Source: Aldehydirespirator sp028819505 (lineage in GTDB: Bacteria; Actinomycetota; Acidimicrobiia; Acidimicrobiales; Aldehydirespiratoraceae). From it: 64,000 nucleotides of DNA. The notes under the pieces were generated by a model that had not been told where the DNA came from, searched no databases, and saw nothing but the letters and a program-made list of their open reading frames with translations. The translations under genes and the position numbers were made by a program. The stretch lies in assembly GCA_965207755.1 (NCBI GenBank), contig OZ242297.1:3596001-3660000 (forward strand), given 5' to 3'. Positions 12,171 through 20,441 of the stretch are shown here, piece by piece (the first letter of the stretch is position 1; each line of letters begins with the position of its first letter).

Positions 12171-12749
12171 ATGGGCCCCCGGATTGTTGTTGTCGACAAC
12201 TACGACTCGTTCGTCTACATCCTGGTGCAGTACCTGGGGGAGCTGGGGGCCGAGCCTCTGGTGTACCGGCATGACGCGGTCACTGCCGACGAGGTGCGGG
12301 CGCTCGAGCCTGACGGCGTGCTGATCAGTCCGGGGCCGGGCACCCCCGACGACGCGGGTGTGAGCAACGATCTGCTGGCCTCGCTCAGCGGCTCGGTGCC
12401 CATCTTCGGGGTGTGCTTGGGGATGCAGTGCATCGGCCAGGCATTCGGGGGATCCGTGATCCGGGCTCCGGAAGTGATGCACGGCAAGACGTCGGTCATC
12501 GAGCACGACGGCTCGGGGGTGTTCGACGGCCTGCCCAACCCCTTCACCGCCACTCGCTATCACTCGCTGATCGTCGAGCGCGCCTCGGTTCCGCCCGTCC
12601 TGGAGGTCACCGCCAGCTGCGATCAGGGCCTGGTGATGGGTCTGCGGCATCGGCACCACCGCACCGAGGGAGTGCAGTTCCACCCGGAGTCGGTGCTCAC
12701 CGACGCCGGACGCGACCTGCTCGACAACTTCCTGGCCCGCTGCCGCTAG
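12171..12749 (+). CDS. trpG: Glutamine amidotransferase subunit of anthranilate / aminodeoxychorismate synthase
   Basis: Supplies ammonia from glutamine to a TrpE or PabB partner (tryptophan or folate synthesis). The 192 residues show the class I triad: IVVVDNYDSFVY start, PGPGTPDDAG oxyanion region, nucleophile Cys in FGVCLGMQCIG, and GVQFHPESVLT with the catalytic His-x-Glu. Convergent with pknB, 15 bases apart; the same trpG(pabA)-pknB neighbourhood occurs near the origin in mycobacteria and streptomycetes. No trpE/pabB is adjacent, so whether it serves tryptophan, folate or both cannot be decided. Confidence 0.93.
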   Translation: MGPRIVVVDNYDSFVYILVQYLGELGAEPLVYRHDAVTADEVRALEPDGVLISPGPGTPDDAGVSNDLLASLSGSVPIFGVCLGMQCIGQAFGGSVIRAPEVMHGKTSVIEHDGSGVFDGLPNPFTATRYHSLIVERASVPPVLEVTASCDQGLVMGLRHRHHRTEGVQFHPESVLTDAGRDLLDNFLARCR

Positions 12750-12764
12750 CGAGAACCGCCGGTC

Positions 12765-15029
12765 TCAGCCGTTCTCGTCCGGCTCCTCGGGCGGGCCAAC
12801 CCCGGCCTGGTCGATGCCTTCGATCTCTCCGCCTTCCCCCTCGGGCGGCTCGGGCACGGTCTGGTCGTCCCCGGTCCCGGCGGACTCCCCCACCACGACA
12901 TCCACGGGGGTCTCGGCCGACACCTCGAGGTCGGGGGGCGGCGTCTGTGCCAGGATCCGGCCCACGTCCGACGATCCCGGCTCGACCGGCTCGAACGTGA
13001 CGATGCCGATGACGAGCCCGGCCCGCTCGATGGAGAGCTTCCCGGTGTCGAACAGCAGCCCCTGGACATCGGGGATGGCCACCAGCGGAGGACCGTCCGA
13101 GACGATGATGTAGACCTCGAGGCCGAGGGCCACCGGGAACCCGTGGGACGGGTCGGTGTCGATGATCTGTCCCTCCTCCACCGTGGCCGAAGCCTCGCGC
13201 CGCTCAGCGACGCGGAACCCCTGGTCGGCCAGGGTCTGGATGGCCTGGATCAGCGTCTGGCCCCGCACGTCGGGCACGAAGATCTGCCCCGGCCCGGTGG
13301 AGACGGTTATCGTCACCGCCTCGCCCGGCGCGAGCTCGGTGTTCGAGGAGGGCTCCTGGCCCACCACGATGCCCGCCTCGGCCTGGCTGGTGCCCTCGAT
13401 CACGATGACCTCGTAGCCCGCGCCCCGAAGGATCTCGGCGGCGTCCACGCGGTTGCGGCCCCGCACCGGCGGGACCCTGGGGGTCTCGCCCTGGCTGACG
13501 GTGAGCGCCACCGCGGCGCCCTCCTCGATCCGCTGGCCCGCGAGCGGGCTCTGGGCGAACACCGTGTTCTCTGGCACGCCCGTGTCGACCTGGTAGCTGG
13601 GCGCCGGCTCCAGACCGGCCGACCTCAGCAGAGCGTCCGCCTCCCCGTAGCTGAGCCCGGACACGTCGGGCACCTCGACCAGCACGGCGCTCTCGGGAGT
13701 GGCCGGTGCCGCGGGCCCGTTGTTCTCGTCCAGGCCCAGCGAGTCGTAGAAGGTCCACGCCAGGGCGCCGAGGGCGACCAGGAGGACCGCCAGACCCAGG
13801 AACATGAGCACCGCCCGCTTCCAGCCGTCGGATCGGTGGACCTCCTCGTAGTAGTAGGCCGGCGGCACGTACTGGGGCGGAGGTCCCGGACCCGGGGCGG
13901 CGGGCACCTGGGTTCGGGGCCCGGTGGGCGGAGGTCCCGGCCCCGGAGCGGTCGCGACCGGGCCGGTGCGCGGCCGGGCTGCCATCGGGGCCGGCGGCGG
14001 CTGCGATCCGGTCGAAGGAGGCTCGCCCGCCCAGACCCGCGGCGACTGGCCCGTCCCGACCCGCGGCGACTGAGCCGTCCCGACGCGGGGCGACTGGCCC
14101 GTCCCGACCCGCGGCGATCGGCCCGTCGCGACCCGCGGCGACCGGCCCGTCGCGACGCGGAGCGACTGGCCCGTGCGGGTCGGGATGCTGTGGGCGCCGG
14201 CCAGGTAGCGCTGAAGGTCGGCGCGCAGGTCCTCCGCCTTGGGATAGCGGTTGGCCGGGTTCTTGGCCAGCAGCTTCAGGATGATGGCCTCGAGGGACTC
14301 CACGATGCTCACGCCCAGCAGTGACGGCGCGAGCGGGCGCTCCTGCACGTGCTTGACGGCCACCGCGGTCGAGGTGTCGGCGGTGAAGGGGGGCTTGCCC
14401 ACGATCATCTCGTAGAGCACGACCCCGAGCGAGTACAGGTCGCTGCGACCGTCGAGGGCCTTGCCCTGGGCCTGCTCGGGCGAGAAGTAGGTGGCCGTGC
14501 CCATGACCGACCCGATGTGGGTGAGGTTGTCGCCGGTCCTGCGGGCCAGGGCGGTGGCTATGCCGAAGTCGGCCACCTTCACCTGGCCGTCGTCGCTGAC
14601 GATGATGTTGCCGAGCTTGATGTCACGATGCACGAGACCGGCGTTGTGGGCGCTGCTGAGAGCCTCGGCCACGTCGGCCGCGATCTCTGCGGCCCGGTCG
14701 GGGCTGAGGCGCCCGGTGGAGCGCATCACGTCGGCCATGCTGCGGCCCACCACGTATTCCATGACGATGTAGTAGGTGCCCTGCTCCTGGCCCCAGTCGT
14801 AGATGCCGACGATGTTGGGGTGGTTCAGGTTGGCCGCGGCCTTCGCCTCCCGGCGGAAGCGCTCGACGAAGCTCGGGTCGTTGGCGAACTCCGGGAACAG
14901 GACCTTCACCGCCACCTGCCGGTCGAGCGACGCGTCCCGGGCCAGGTAGACGTCGGCCATCCCGCCGCGCGCGATGCGGCGGAGCAACTCGTAGCGACCG
15001 TTGAAGACGGTCAGGCCCTCGTCTGACAC
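12765..15029 (-). CDS. pknB: PASTA-domain Ser/Thr protein kinase PknB
   Basis: Membrane receptor kinase controlling growth and cell-wall synthesis. Of 754 residues, 10-275 are a Hanks-type kinase (catalytic Lys42, VHRDIKLGN at 133-141, DFG at 154-156, SPEQ at 183-186). Residues 287-334 are six tandem octapeptides of SPRVGTGQ type, followed by a Pro-rich linker, one membrane helix (about 405-427) and four extracellular PASTA domains, then an acidic tail. The start is GTG at 15029 because TACAAT lies 8 bases upstream and the kinase fold begins within ten residues. PstP is encoded upstream on the same strand, but the usual pknA, pbpA, rodA and FHA genes between them are absent. Confidence 0.95.
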   Translation of the reverse strand: MSDEGLTVFNGRYELLRRIARGGMADVYLARDASLDRQVAVKVLFPEFANDPSFVERFRREAKAAANLNHPNIVGIYDWGQEQGTYYIVMEYVVGRSMADVMRSTGRLSPDRAAEIAADVAEALSSAHNAGLVHRDIKLGNIIVSDDGQVKVADFGIATALARRTGDNLTHIGSVMGTATYFSPEQAQGKALDGRSDLYSLGVVLYEMIVGKPPFTADTSTAVAVKHVQERPLAPSLLGVSIVESLEAIILKLLAKNPANRYPKAEDLRADLQRYLAGAHSIPTRTGQSLRVATGRSPRVATGRSPRVGTGQSPRVGTAQSPRVGTGQSPRVWAGEPPSTGSQPPPAPMAARPRTGPVATAPGPGPPPTGPRTQVPAAPGPGPPPQYVPPAYYYEEVHRSDGWKRAVLMFLGLAVLLVALGALAWTFYDSLGLDENNGPAAPATPESAVLVEVPDVSGLSYGEADALLRSAGLEPAPSYQVDTGVPENTVFAQSPLAGQRIEEGAAVALTVSQGETPRVPPVRGRNRVDAAEILRGAGYEVIVIEGTSQAEAGIVVGQEPSSNTELAPGEAVTITVSTGPGQIFVPDVRGQTLIQAIQTLADQGFRVAERREASATVEEGQIIDTDPSHGFPVALGLEVYIIVSDGPPLVAIPDVQGLLFDTGKLSIERAGLVIGIVTFEPVEPGSSDVGRILAQTPPPDLEVSAETPVDVVVGESAGTGDDQTVPEPPEGEGGEIEGIDQAGVGPPEEPDENG
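14028..14171 (-). repeat. Six tandem 24-bp units inside pknB
   Basis: In-frame repeat encoding six octapeptides (residues about 287-334), consensus G-Q/R-S-P-R-V-A/G-T. It is basic and rich in Ser/Thr-Pro-Arg, between the kinase domain and the Pro-rich linker, on the cytoplasmic side. Copy number may vary between strains. Confidence 0.85.
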
Positions 15030-15037
15030 TGCCAGCC

Positions 15038-15043
15038 ATTGTA
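15038..15043 (-). promoter_or_regulatory. Leaderless-type -10 box of pknB
   Basis: TACAAT on the minus strand, then 8 bases, then GTG at 15029; no ribosome site. It implies that pknB can be transcribed separately from pstP. Confidence 0.55.
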
Positions 15044-15102
15044 ACGGGCGGCCCCAAGCCGGGATCAGAGCCGAGAATCGCCGCGGCGGACCGGCGCCGC
15101 GC

Positions 15103-15906
15103 TCAGGCCGGCACGGCAGGCAGGAACGTCACGACGATCCGGTCCGGACCGTCCGGCCGTAGCCCGGGGTCGCCCGCGACATCGACGACCACCGCGGTGG
15201 CGTTGTCGCGGCCGCGCCCCGGCCGCACCGCTCGCTCCACCAGGCTGCGGGCGGCGGCGCCGGCGTCGTCGACGGATCGCAGGATCCCGGCGATCTCGAA
15301 GTCGGGCACCTCGTTGGTGAGCCCGTCGCTGCTGAGCAGGAAGCGTGTCCCCTCCACGGCTGCCAGCTCCCAGCCGTCGACATGCACCCGGCGCTCGAAC
15401 CCGACGGCCCGGGTGAGGGTGTGACGGTCGGCGTGGGTGGCCGCCTCAGCCTTGGAGATGACGCCGTCGCGCACGAGATTCTCCGAGATGGTGTGGTCGA
15501 CGGTGATGCGGCCGAAGCCGTCCGGGGCGAGCACGTACAGCCGGGAGTCGCCGACGTTGCAGGCGGCCAGCCGCGGCCCGTCCTCGCCGCCGATTGCGGC
15601 CAGCACGCACAGGGTGGTCGACATCTCGAACAGGCTCGGATCGTCCTTGGCCGCTTCCAGGATGGCTGCGTTGGCCGAGCCCACCAGCGCGATCAGCTGT
15701 TCCAGCGACTCGACGCCGGCGCCGCCGGCGAGGACCTCGATGGCCATGCCCGCCGCGGTGCCCCCTCCCGCGTGGCCTCCGAGCCCGTCCGCCACCGCGA
15801 AGACGGCGCCGTCGGCGAGGAAACGATCCTGATTCTCGCGGCGGTGCAGGCCCATATGGGTGGCGGCCCCGTAGTCCAGGCGCACTCCGGCGATGCTAAC
15901 GGCCAT
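15103..15906 (-). CDS. pstP: PP2C-type Ser/Thr phosphatase PstP
   Basis: Mn/Mg-dependent phosphatase that opposes PknB. The 267 residues carry the PP2C motifs in order: RRENQDRF (metal/phosphate), VADGLGGHAGG, CNVGDSRLYVL, LLSSDGLTNEVPD and GRDNATAVVV. Unlike mycobacterial PstP there is no membrane helix or extracellular tail, so this is the soluble catalytic domain only. Upstream of pknB on the same strand, 73 bases apart. No clear ribosome site before the ATG. Confidence 0.93.
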   Translation of the reverse strand: MAVSIAGVRLDYGAATHMGLHRRENQDRFLADGAVFAVADGLGGHAGGGTAAGMAIEVLAGGAGVESLEQLIALVGSANAAILEAAKDDPSLFEMSTTLCVLAAIGGEDGPRLAACNVGDSRLYVLAPDGFGRITVDHTISENLVRDGVISKAEAATHADRHTLTRAVGFERRVHVDGWELAAVEGTRFLLSSDGLTNEVPDFEIAGILRSVDDAGAAARSLVERAVRPGRGRDNATAVVVDVAGDPGLRPDGPDRIVVTFLPAVPA

Positions 15907-15999
15907 CGGGAGCCGGCCTCGGGACCGCCCGGCAGGCAGGCGGTTCCCTCAGCGGGCCGCTAGTCTCGTGTGCCCGGTCCGCCCGCGGGCCGGGGCCAA

Positions 16000-16084
<85 letters not shown>

Positions 16085-16086
16085 CA

Positions 16087-16797
16087 TCAGGCGAAGGCGG
16101 CCAGCCACTGCTCGCGGCCGGCGGGCCGGAACACATGGTTGCGCTCGCGGGTGGCGCCCATGGTGGCCGACGACTCCAGCGAGTAGCGGTGGCCGGGGTA
16201 GAGCACCGCTTCGTCGGGCACCCGGGCCAGCCGGGTGGTGAGGCTCTCGTACATCTGGGCCGGGTCCGAGCCCGGCAGGTCCATGCGGCCGCATCCCTCC
16301 AGGAAGAGGGTGTCGCCGGCCACCAGGCGCCCGTCCACCAGGAAGCACTGGCTGCCGGGGGTGTGCCCCGGCGTGGCGATGAGCTCGATCTCGACCGCGC
16401 CCACCGTCACCACGTCGCCGGAGGCGTGGCTGACCAGGCAGTCGTCGCCCACGCCGGTCACCTTCTTGACGAGACCGGCCTCGGCGGCCTGCACATGGAC
16501 CGGCACTGACACCCGCTCCAGCAGCCGGCTGATGCCCTCGATGGTGATGCCCATCATGTGGCCGCCCACATGGTCGGGGTGGTAGTGGGTGGCCAGCACG
16601 CCGGTGCAGGCCATGCCGTCGGCCTCGAGCAGGTCGATGAGCCCGTAGGTGTCGTAGGCCGGGTCGACCAGCACGGCCTGGCCGCTGTCGCGGTCGCCGA
16701 TGGCGTAGACGAAGTTCACCATCTGGCGGGCCACCCCGTCGCCTGTCGCGAAGTCGCGTCCCGACAGCAGCTGGCGGAAGTACAGCCGGTCGTCCAC
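16087..16797 (-). CDS. MBL-fold metallohydrolase (glyoxalase II / persulfide-dioxygenase-like)
   Basis: 236 residues. The metallo-beta-lactamase metal site is complete: THYHPDHVGG, later ATPGHTPGSQ, LVAGDTLFLEGCGRMDLPG and a YPGHRY motif. GCGRMDLPG resembles the GCGRTDFQ..D signature of the persulfide dioxygenase (ETHE1) branch, so sulfur-related hydrolysis or oxidation is possible; this is inference. The frame is open up to 16866, but the start is put at GTG 16797 because TAGGCT lies 8 bases upstream and the extra N-terminal codons would be the dispersed repeat at 16811-16872. Divergent from pheA, convergent with tRNA-Leu. Confidence 0.85.
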   Translation of the reverse strand: MDDRLYFRQLLSGRDFATGDGVARQMVNFVYAIGDRDSGQAVLVDPAYDTYGLIDLLEADGMACTGVLATHYHPDHVGGHMMGITIEGISRLLERVSVPVHVQAAEAGLVKKVTGVGDDCLVSHASGDVVTVGAVEIELIATPGHTPGSQCFLVDGRLVAGDTLFLEGCGRMDLPGSDPAQMYESLTTRLARVPDEAVLYPGHRYSLESSATMGATRERNHVFRPAGREQWLAAFA

Positions 16798-16805
16798 GGC
16801 CCACC

Positions 16806-16811
16806 AGCCTA
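16806..16811 (-). promoter_or_regulatory. Leaderless-type -10 box of the MBL-fold gene
   Basis: TAGGCT on the minus strand, then 8 bases, then GTG at 16797. The dispersed repeat begins at its upstream edge. Confidence 0.5.
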
Positions 16812-16872
16812 TTCCCGCTCCTGCTCGCTGCGACCCGAGAGCCGCTCGGGCCAAGGCCGCGCTCAACTCGGC
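16811..16872. repeat. Dispersed intergenic repeat, copy 1 (most diverged)
   Basis: Begins ATTCCCGCTCCTGCTCGCT, shares GCCGCTCGGGCCA with the other copies and ends CTCGGCC. It sits between the divergent MBL gene and pheA. Other copies are at 34414, 36168 and 38241. Confidence 0.7.
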
Positions 16873-16912
16873 CGACGGCCTGGCAGCGGCGCTGAACGGG
16901 ACGCCGGGGCCG

Positions 16913-16918
16913 TACCCT
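16913..16918 (+). promoter_or_regulatory. Leaderless-type -10 box of pheA
   Basis: TACCCT, 7 bases, then the ATG at 16926; no Shine-Dalgarno sequence. Confidence 0.5.
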
Positions 16919-16925
16919 GCCCCGA

Positions 16926-17870
16926 ATGGGGCAGTTCGGAGAGTCGCGCAGTCTGACGGTCGGTTACCTGGGTCCGCCGGGGACGTTCACCGAGCAGGCC
17001 GTCTACTCCCAGCCCGACCTGGCGGCCATGAACCACCGTCCCATCAACTCGATCATCGACGTGCTGAGGGCGGTCGGCGGCGGCGAGGTCGACCTGGGCC
17101 TGGTGGCCATCGAGAACATGATCGAGGGGTCGGTGACGGCCACCCTCGACGCGCTGGCCTTCGACACCGACCTGTTCATCCAGCGCGAGGTGATCATCGA
17201 CGTCAACCTCAACCTGCTGGGCCCTCCGGGCATGGCGATGGAGTCGGTGGAGCGGATCCGGTCCTATCCGGTGGCCCACGCCCAGTGCCGCGAGTACCTG
17301 GCCGCCCATCTCCCCGGCGCGGTGTTCGAGGCGGCCAACTCGACCGCCGACGCGGCCCGCAGCCTGGCCGAGGCAGGCGACCGCGCCACCGCAGCCATCG
17401 CGCCGCTGCGCTCGGCGGAGGTGTACGGGCTGGACGTGCTGGCCGCCGGCATCGCCGACCACGCCGACAACCAGACCCGCTTCGTGCTGGTCGGGGCCGA
17501 TGTCGTCGCCGCGCCGACCGGCCACGACAAGACGAGCATGGTCGTCTACCAGCGCTCCGACGTGCCGGGCTCGCTGATCGGCATCCTGGGCGAGTTCGCG
17601 GCCCGGGCCATCAACCTGACGAGCCTCCAGAGCCGCCCCACCAAGTCCAGCCTGGGCCAGTACTGCTTCCTGCTGGACTGCGAGGGCCACATCGCCGACG
17701 AGGTGGTGGCCGACGCGCTGCGCAACCTCAGCATGAAGACCTCCCGGGTGAAGTTCCTCGGCTCCTACCCGTCGGCCTCCGCCGACCACCACGACCACGT
17801 GATGAACCAGGTGGAGGTGCGCAAGGCGGCCGCCTGGATAGACGACCTGAGAGGCCGCATCCTGCGGTGA
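16926..17870 (+). CDS. pheA: Prephenate dehydratase
   Basis: Converts prephenate to phenylpyruvate in phenylalanine synthesis. Of 314 residues, the catalytic domain starts VGYLGPPGTFTEQA and has VAIENMIEGSV and the active-site motif NQTRFVLVG; a C-terminal regulatory ACT domain (about 200-280) contains PGSLIGILGEFAARAINLTSLQSRPTK-type sequence, so feedback control by phenylalanine is expected. Monofunctional, with no chorismate mutase domain. Stands alone, followed by tRNA-Ser. Confidence 0.95.
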   Translation: MGQFGESRSLTVGYLGPPGTFTEQAVYSQPDLAAMNHRPINSIIDVLRAVGGGEVDLGLVAIENMIEGSVTATLDALAFDTDLFIQREVIIDVNLNLLGPPGMAMESVERIRSYPVAHAQCREYLAAHLPGAVFEAANSTADAARSLAEAGDRATAAIAPLRSAEVYGLDVLAAGIADHADNQTRFVLVGADVVAAPTGHDKTSMVVYQRSDVPGSLIGILGEFAARAINLTSLQSRPTKSSLGQYCFLLDCEGHIADEVVADALRNLSMKTSRVKFLGSYPSASADHHDHVMNQVEVRKAAAWIDDLRGRILR

Positions 17871-17893
17871 GGGTCCCGCCTATCCTTGACGGC

Positions 17894-17980
17894 GGAGGGA
17901 TGGCAGAGCGGACGATTGCGACGGTCTTGAAAACCGTTGGGCCTTCACGGGTCCCGGGGGTTCGAATCCCCCTCCCTCCG
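17894..17980 (+). tRNA. tRNA-Ser (TGA anticodon)
   Basis: 87 nt. The acceptor GGAGGGA pairs with TCCCTCC; the anticodon stem ACGGT/ACCGT holds the loop CTTGAAA (anticodon TGA). Long variable arm; T-loop TTCGAAT. CCA not encoded. A TATCCT box ends 7 bases upstream of the mature 5' end. Confidence 0.95.
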
Positions 17981-18028
17981 CTAGATGATTGTTGGCGCAG
18001 CGCCCAAAATCTGGATGGTGCATGAGGA

Positions 18029-18223
18029 GTGCAAGGCCGACTCGTGGCGCTGGAGGTGAGGCTCAAGTCGGTCATCAAGGACAGAGACGTCCGTCACCTG
18101 CAATGGCTGCGCGACCAGATCGGCTCCCGGATGCTCGACGCCGCGGTGTTGTCGACCGGCCGGCAGGCCTACCGCAGAGCCGACGGTGTCGGAGTCATCC
18201 CCGCTGCACTGCTCGGCCCCTGA
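18029..18223 (+). pseudogene. C-terminal remnant of a DUF4143-type ATPase
   Basis: A 64-codon frame reads LVALEVRLKSVIKDRDVRHLQWLRDQIG..., then AAVLSTGRQAYRRADGVGVIPAALLG. This matches the usual ending of DUF4143 AAA proteins (an EVK nuclease-like strand, a helix with LRWLRD, then VVLYTG.. and a final IP..AL). An in-frame stop is 4 codons upstream and no P-loop part is nearby, so the gene has lost its N-terminal two thirds. It begins 49 bases after tRNA-Ser, suggesting remnants of an insertion at a tRNA gene. Confidence 0.65.
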
Positions 18224-18493
18224 CCCGAACCGCGGGCCACATCTTGCGCGGATCGACGCATCGGAGACTCCTCATCGGTCGATCCGGCACCCGACACGGA
18301 CCGCACTATGGCACCACCACTCACAAGGCGTGGGAAGTCCCCACCCGCAACACGGGAAGTCCCGTTGGATGCGCCTCATCTGACAAGGTCCACAACGCTC
18401 TGACCTAGGGTTTTGTGATCGGACAGCCATCCACTGAGGACTTTTTCCACGGCCTCCTAGCCTGCCTCCACGACCCTCCGAAGGAGCCCCCCA
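18224..18493. other. Region without recognisable gene
   Basis: Between the ATPase remnant and the secreted hydrolase gene. No open frame with protein-like composition was seen. A TAGCCT box at 18458-18463 precedes the next gene's AAGGAG ribosome site and may be its promoter. Confidence 0.5.
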
Positions 18494-19792
18494 ATGATCC
18501 GCATCCGCTTGCTGGTCGCTCCGGCCGTCGTGGCTCTCGTGGCCGCAGCCTGCGGCGCCGGCGGCGGCGAGCCGCCAGCCGAGCCGCCAGCCACGCCTAC
18601 GACCGAGGCGGCGCCTGCCACCACCGCCGCCCCGACTACTACGACCACAACCGCCTCCACCACAACAACCGCCCCGACGACCACAACCGCCCCGACTACT
18701 ACGACCACAACCGCGGCCGCGGCGACCGCCGCCCCAACCACCACCGCCCCGGCCGCCACGACCACGTCCCAGTCCGTCGCGGCCGCCGGGCCGTCCCAGC
18801 CCGAACCGGTGGCGGCCGCGGGAGAATGGACGGCCTTCAACGGCGGCGAGGAGTGCGTCTGCGCCGACGGGAGCGACTACCACTACTGGGTGCGCGAGGG
18901 CGACCCCGACAAGGTGGTCTTCTACCTGCAGGGCGGCGGGGCGTGCTTCACCCGGGCGGACTGCGCGTCCGGCAGCGAGGGGACGTCGAGCGACGCCACC
19001 GACATCACCGAGATCGGGAACAACCCCAGCATGTGGCGGGGCATCTTCGACTTCGAGAACCCGCTCAACCCTGTGAGGGACCATTCGTTCGTGGTGGCGC
19101 TGTACTGCACCGGCGACCTGCACGTCGGCGACCGGACCAACGACTACGGGGGCGGCGTGATCGTACACCACAACGGCTTCGTCAACGCCAACACCGCGCT
19201 GGACGCGGCCTTCGAGCGCTTCGGCGGCGCCACCGAGGTGGTGGTGGCCGGATCGAGCGCGGGCTCGGCCTCGGCTGCGCTCTATGGCGGGCTGGCCGCC
19301 GACCTGTTCGAGGGCGCGAGCGTCGCGGTGGTGGCCGACGCCTCGGGCGCCTACCCCAGCGACCCGGGGATCAACACCTACATCGGCAGCCTGTGGGGCA
19401 CGATGCGGGTGGTGCCGGACTGGCCGGTCAACGAAGGTGTCACGCAGGCCGAATGGGGCCTGCCCGAACTGTTCATCCGTGCGGGCCTGCATGCGCCGCG
19501 TGTGAGGTTCGCCCGCTACGACAACGCCTTCGACAGCACGCAGGAGTTCTACGCGGCCCTGGCCGGCTTCGACGCCGGCAGCATCGACCAGTTCATGCAC
19601 CAGAACGAGGCCCGGATCGAGGCGGCCGGGGTGAACCAGGCGAGCTACACGGCCCCAGGCAGGGACCACACGATCCTGTTCAGGGACCTGCTCTACACCC
19701 AGGAGGTGGAGGGGGTGGCCTTCCTCGACTGGCTCACCGCCTTCCTCGCCGGCGCCGACGTGGACGACGTGTCCTGCGAGGACTGCTCCTAG
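18494..19792 (+). CDS. Secreted lipoprotein hydrolase of the pectin-acetylesterase / NOTUM family
   Basis: 432 residues. A signal peptide with lipobox (MIRIRLLVAPAVVALVAAAC, lipidated Cys20) is followed by a Thr/Ala/Pro-rich linker (about 25-95) built from an imperfect repeat, then an alpha/beta-hydrolase domain. FYLQGGGACFTRADC supplies the oxyanion region, YCTGDLHVGD follows, GSSAGSASAAL carries the nucleophile Ser, and GRDHTILF the catalytic His. Paired cysteines fit an extracellular enzyme. The family removes acetyl or acyl groups from polysaccharide or protein; the substrate is unknown. Start fixed by AAGGAG 6 bases upstream of the ATG. Confidence 0.85.
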   Translation: MIRIRLLVAPAVVALVAAACGAGGGEPPAEPPATPTTEAAPATTAAPTTTTTTASTTTTAPTTTTAPTTTTTTAAAATAAPTTTAPAATTTSQSVAAAGPSQPEPVAAAGEWTAFNGGEECVCADGSDYHYWVREGDPDKVVFYLQGGGACFTRADCASGSEGTSSDATDITEIGNNPSMWRGIFDFENPLNPVRDHSFVVALYCTGDLHVGDRTNDYGGGVIVHHNGFVNANTALDAAFERFGGATEVVVAGSSAGSASAALYGGLAADLFEGASVAVVADASGAYPSDPGINTYIGSLWGTMRVVPDWPVNEGVTQAEWGLPELFIRAGLHAPRVRFARYDNAFDSTQEFYAALAGFDAGSIDQFMHQNEARIEAAGVNQASYTAPGRDHTILFRDLLYTQEVEGVAFLDWLTAFLAGADVDDVSCEDCS

Positions 19793-19820
19793 CCACAACG
19801 CCGGTACGCTGAGATCGCCC

Positions 19821-19909
19821 GGAGACGTGGCCGAGTCCGGTTGAAGGCGCTTCCCTGCTAAGGAAGTAACGATGCAAGTCGTTCGTGGGTTCGAATCCCA
19901 CCGTCTCCG
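19821..19909 (+). tRNA. tRNA-Ser (GCT anticodon)
   Basis: 89 nt. The acceptor GGAGACG pairs with CGTCTCC; the anticodon stem CTTCC/GGAAG holds the loop CTGCTAA (anticodon GCT). Long variable arm; T-loop TTCGAAT. CCA not encoded. Confidence 0.95.
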
Positions 19910-20441
19910 CCCTGGGGTCTCAGCCAGCTGAGGCCCGTTCTGCTAGCCACCAGCCCCCGAATCGCCGTTCAGGCGCGTCCGGGCGGGCCGAGTGGTGCGC
20001 GACTCCCCCACCAAGTCACCCTCACTAGGTCTCGCGAGGCGCCAATCATCGGGCCGGATGCAAGGGGGTCCGCCGCTGTGAGGCGGCCGCGCTACCGGCT
20101 GCACTTCGGGGTCGGTGAGCCGAATGAGCCATAATGTCTAGCTAGCGCCACGTCGGGCTCCGATGTCCGGCATGAGCCTCGCCGACCCCTTGTGGAGCCA
20201 CCCGTGACCGCCTCCCCCGCCAGCGCCGCCCACATGACGGTGACCGCACGCAAGCTCGATGGGGTATGGCTTCGGCGAGACCGAGATTCACCCCCACTGA
20301 ACTGGGCGGATGCTTTCGTGGCTGACATCCCGCCCCAATGAGTCGAGAAAATGGCTTCTGAACTGCTGCTGCTGCTGCTGCAGATTCTCAGTCGTTTGAA
20401 CTGTGGCTTGAGCGATTGCATGTCATCAGCGGGCAGGCTGT
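19910..20441. other. Region without recognisable gene, with a short CTG run
   Basis: 532 bases between tRNA-Ser(GCT) and the 3' end of the DUF4143 ATPase. It contains a (CTG)5 trinucleotide run near 20363-20378 and a 35-codon frame at 20234-20341 (MTVTARKLDGVWLRRD...) that I cannot assign. Codon and base composition look relaxed compared with neighbours, as in decayed accessory DNA. Confidence 0.5.

Noticed and set aside
20363..20378. CTG trinucleotide run as a functional element
   Set aside because: Only five units in gene-poor DNA; probably simple slippage.
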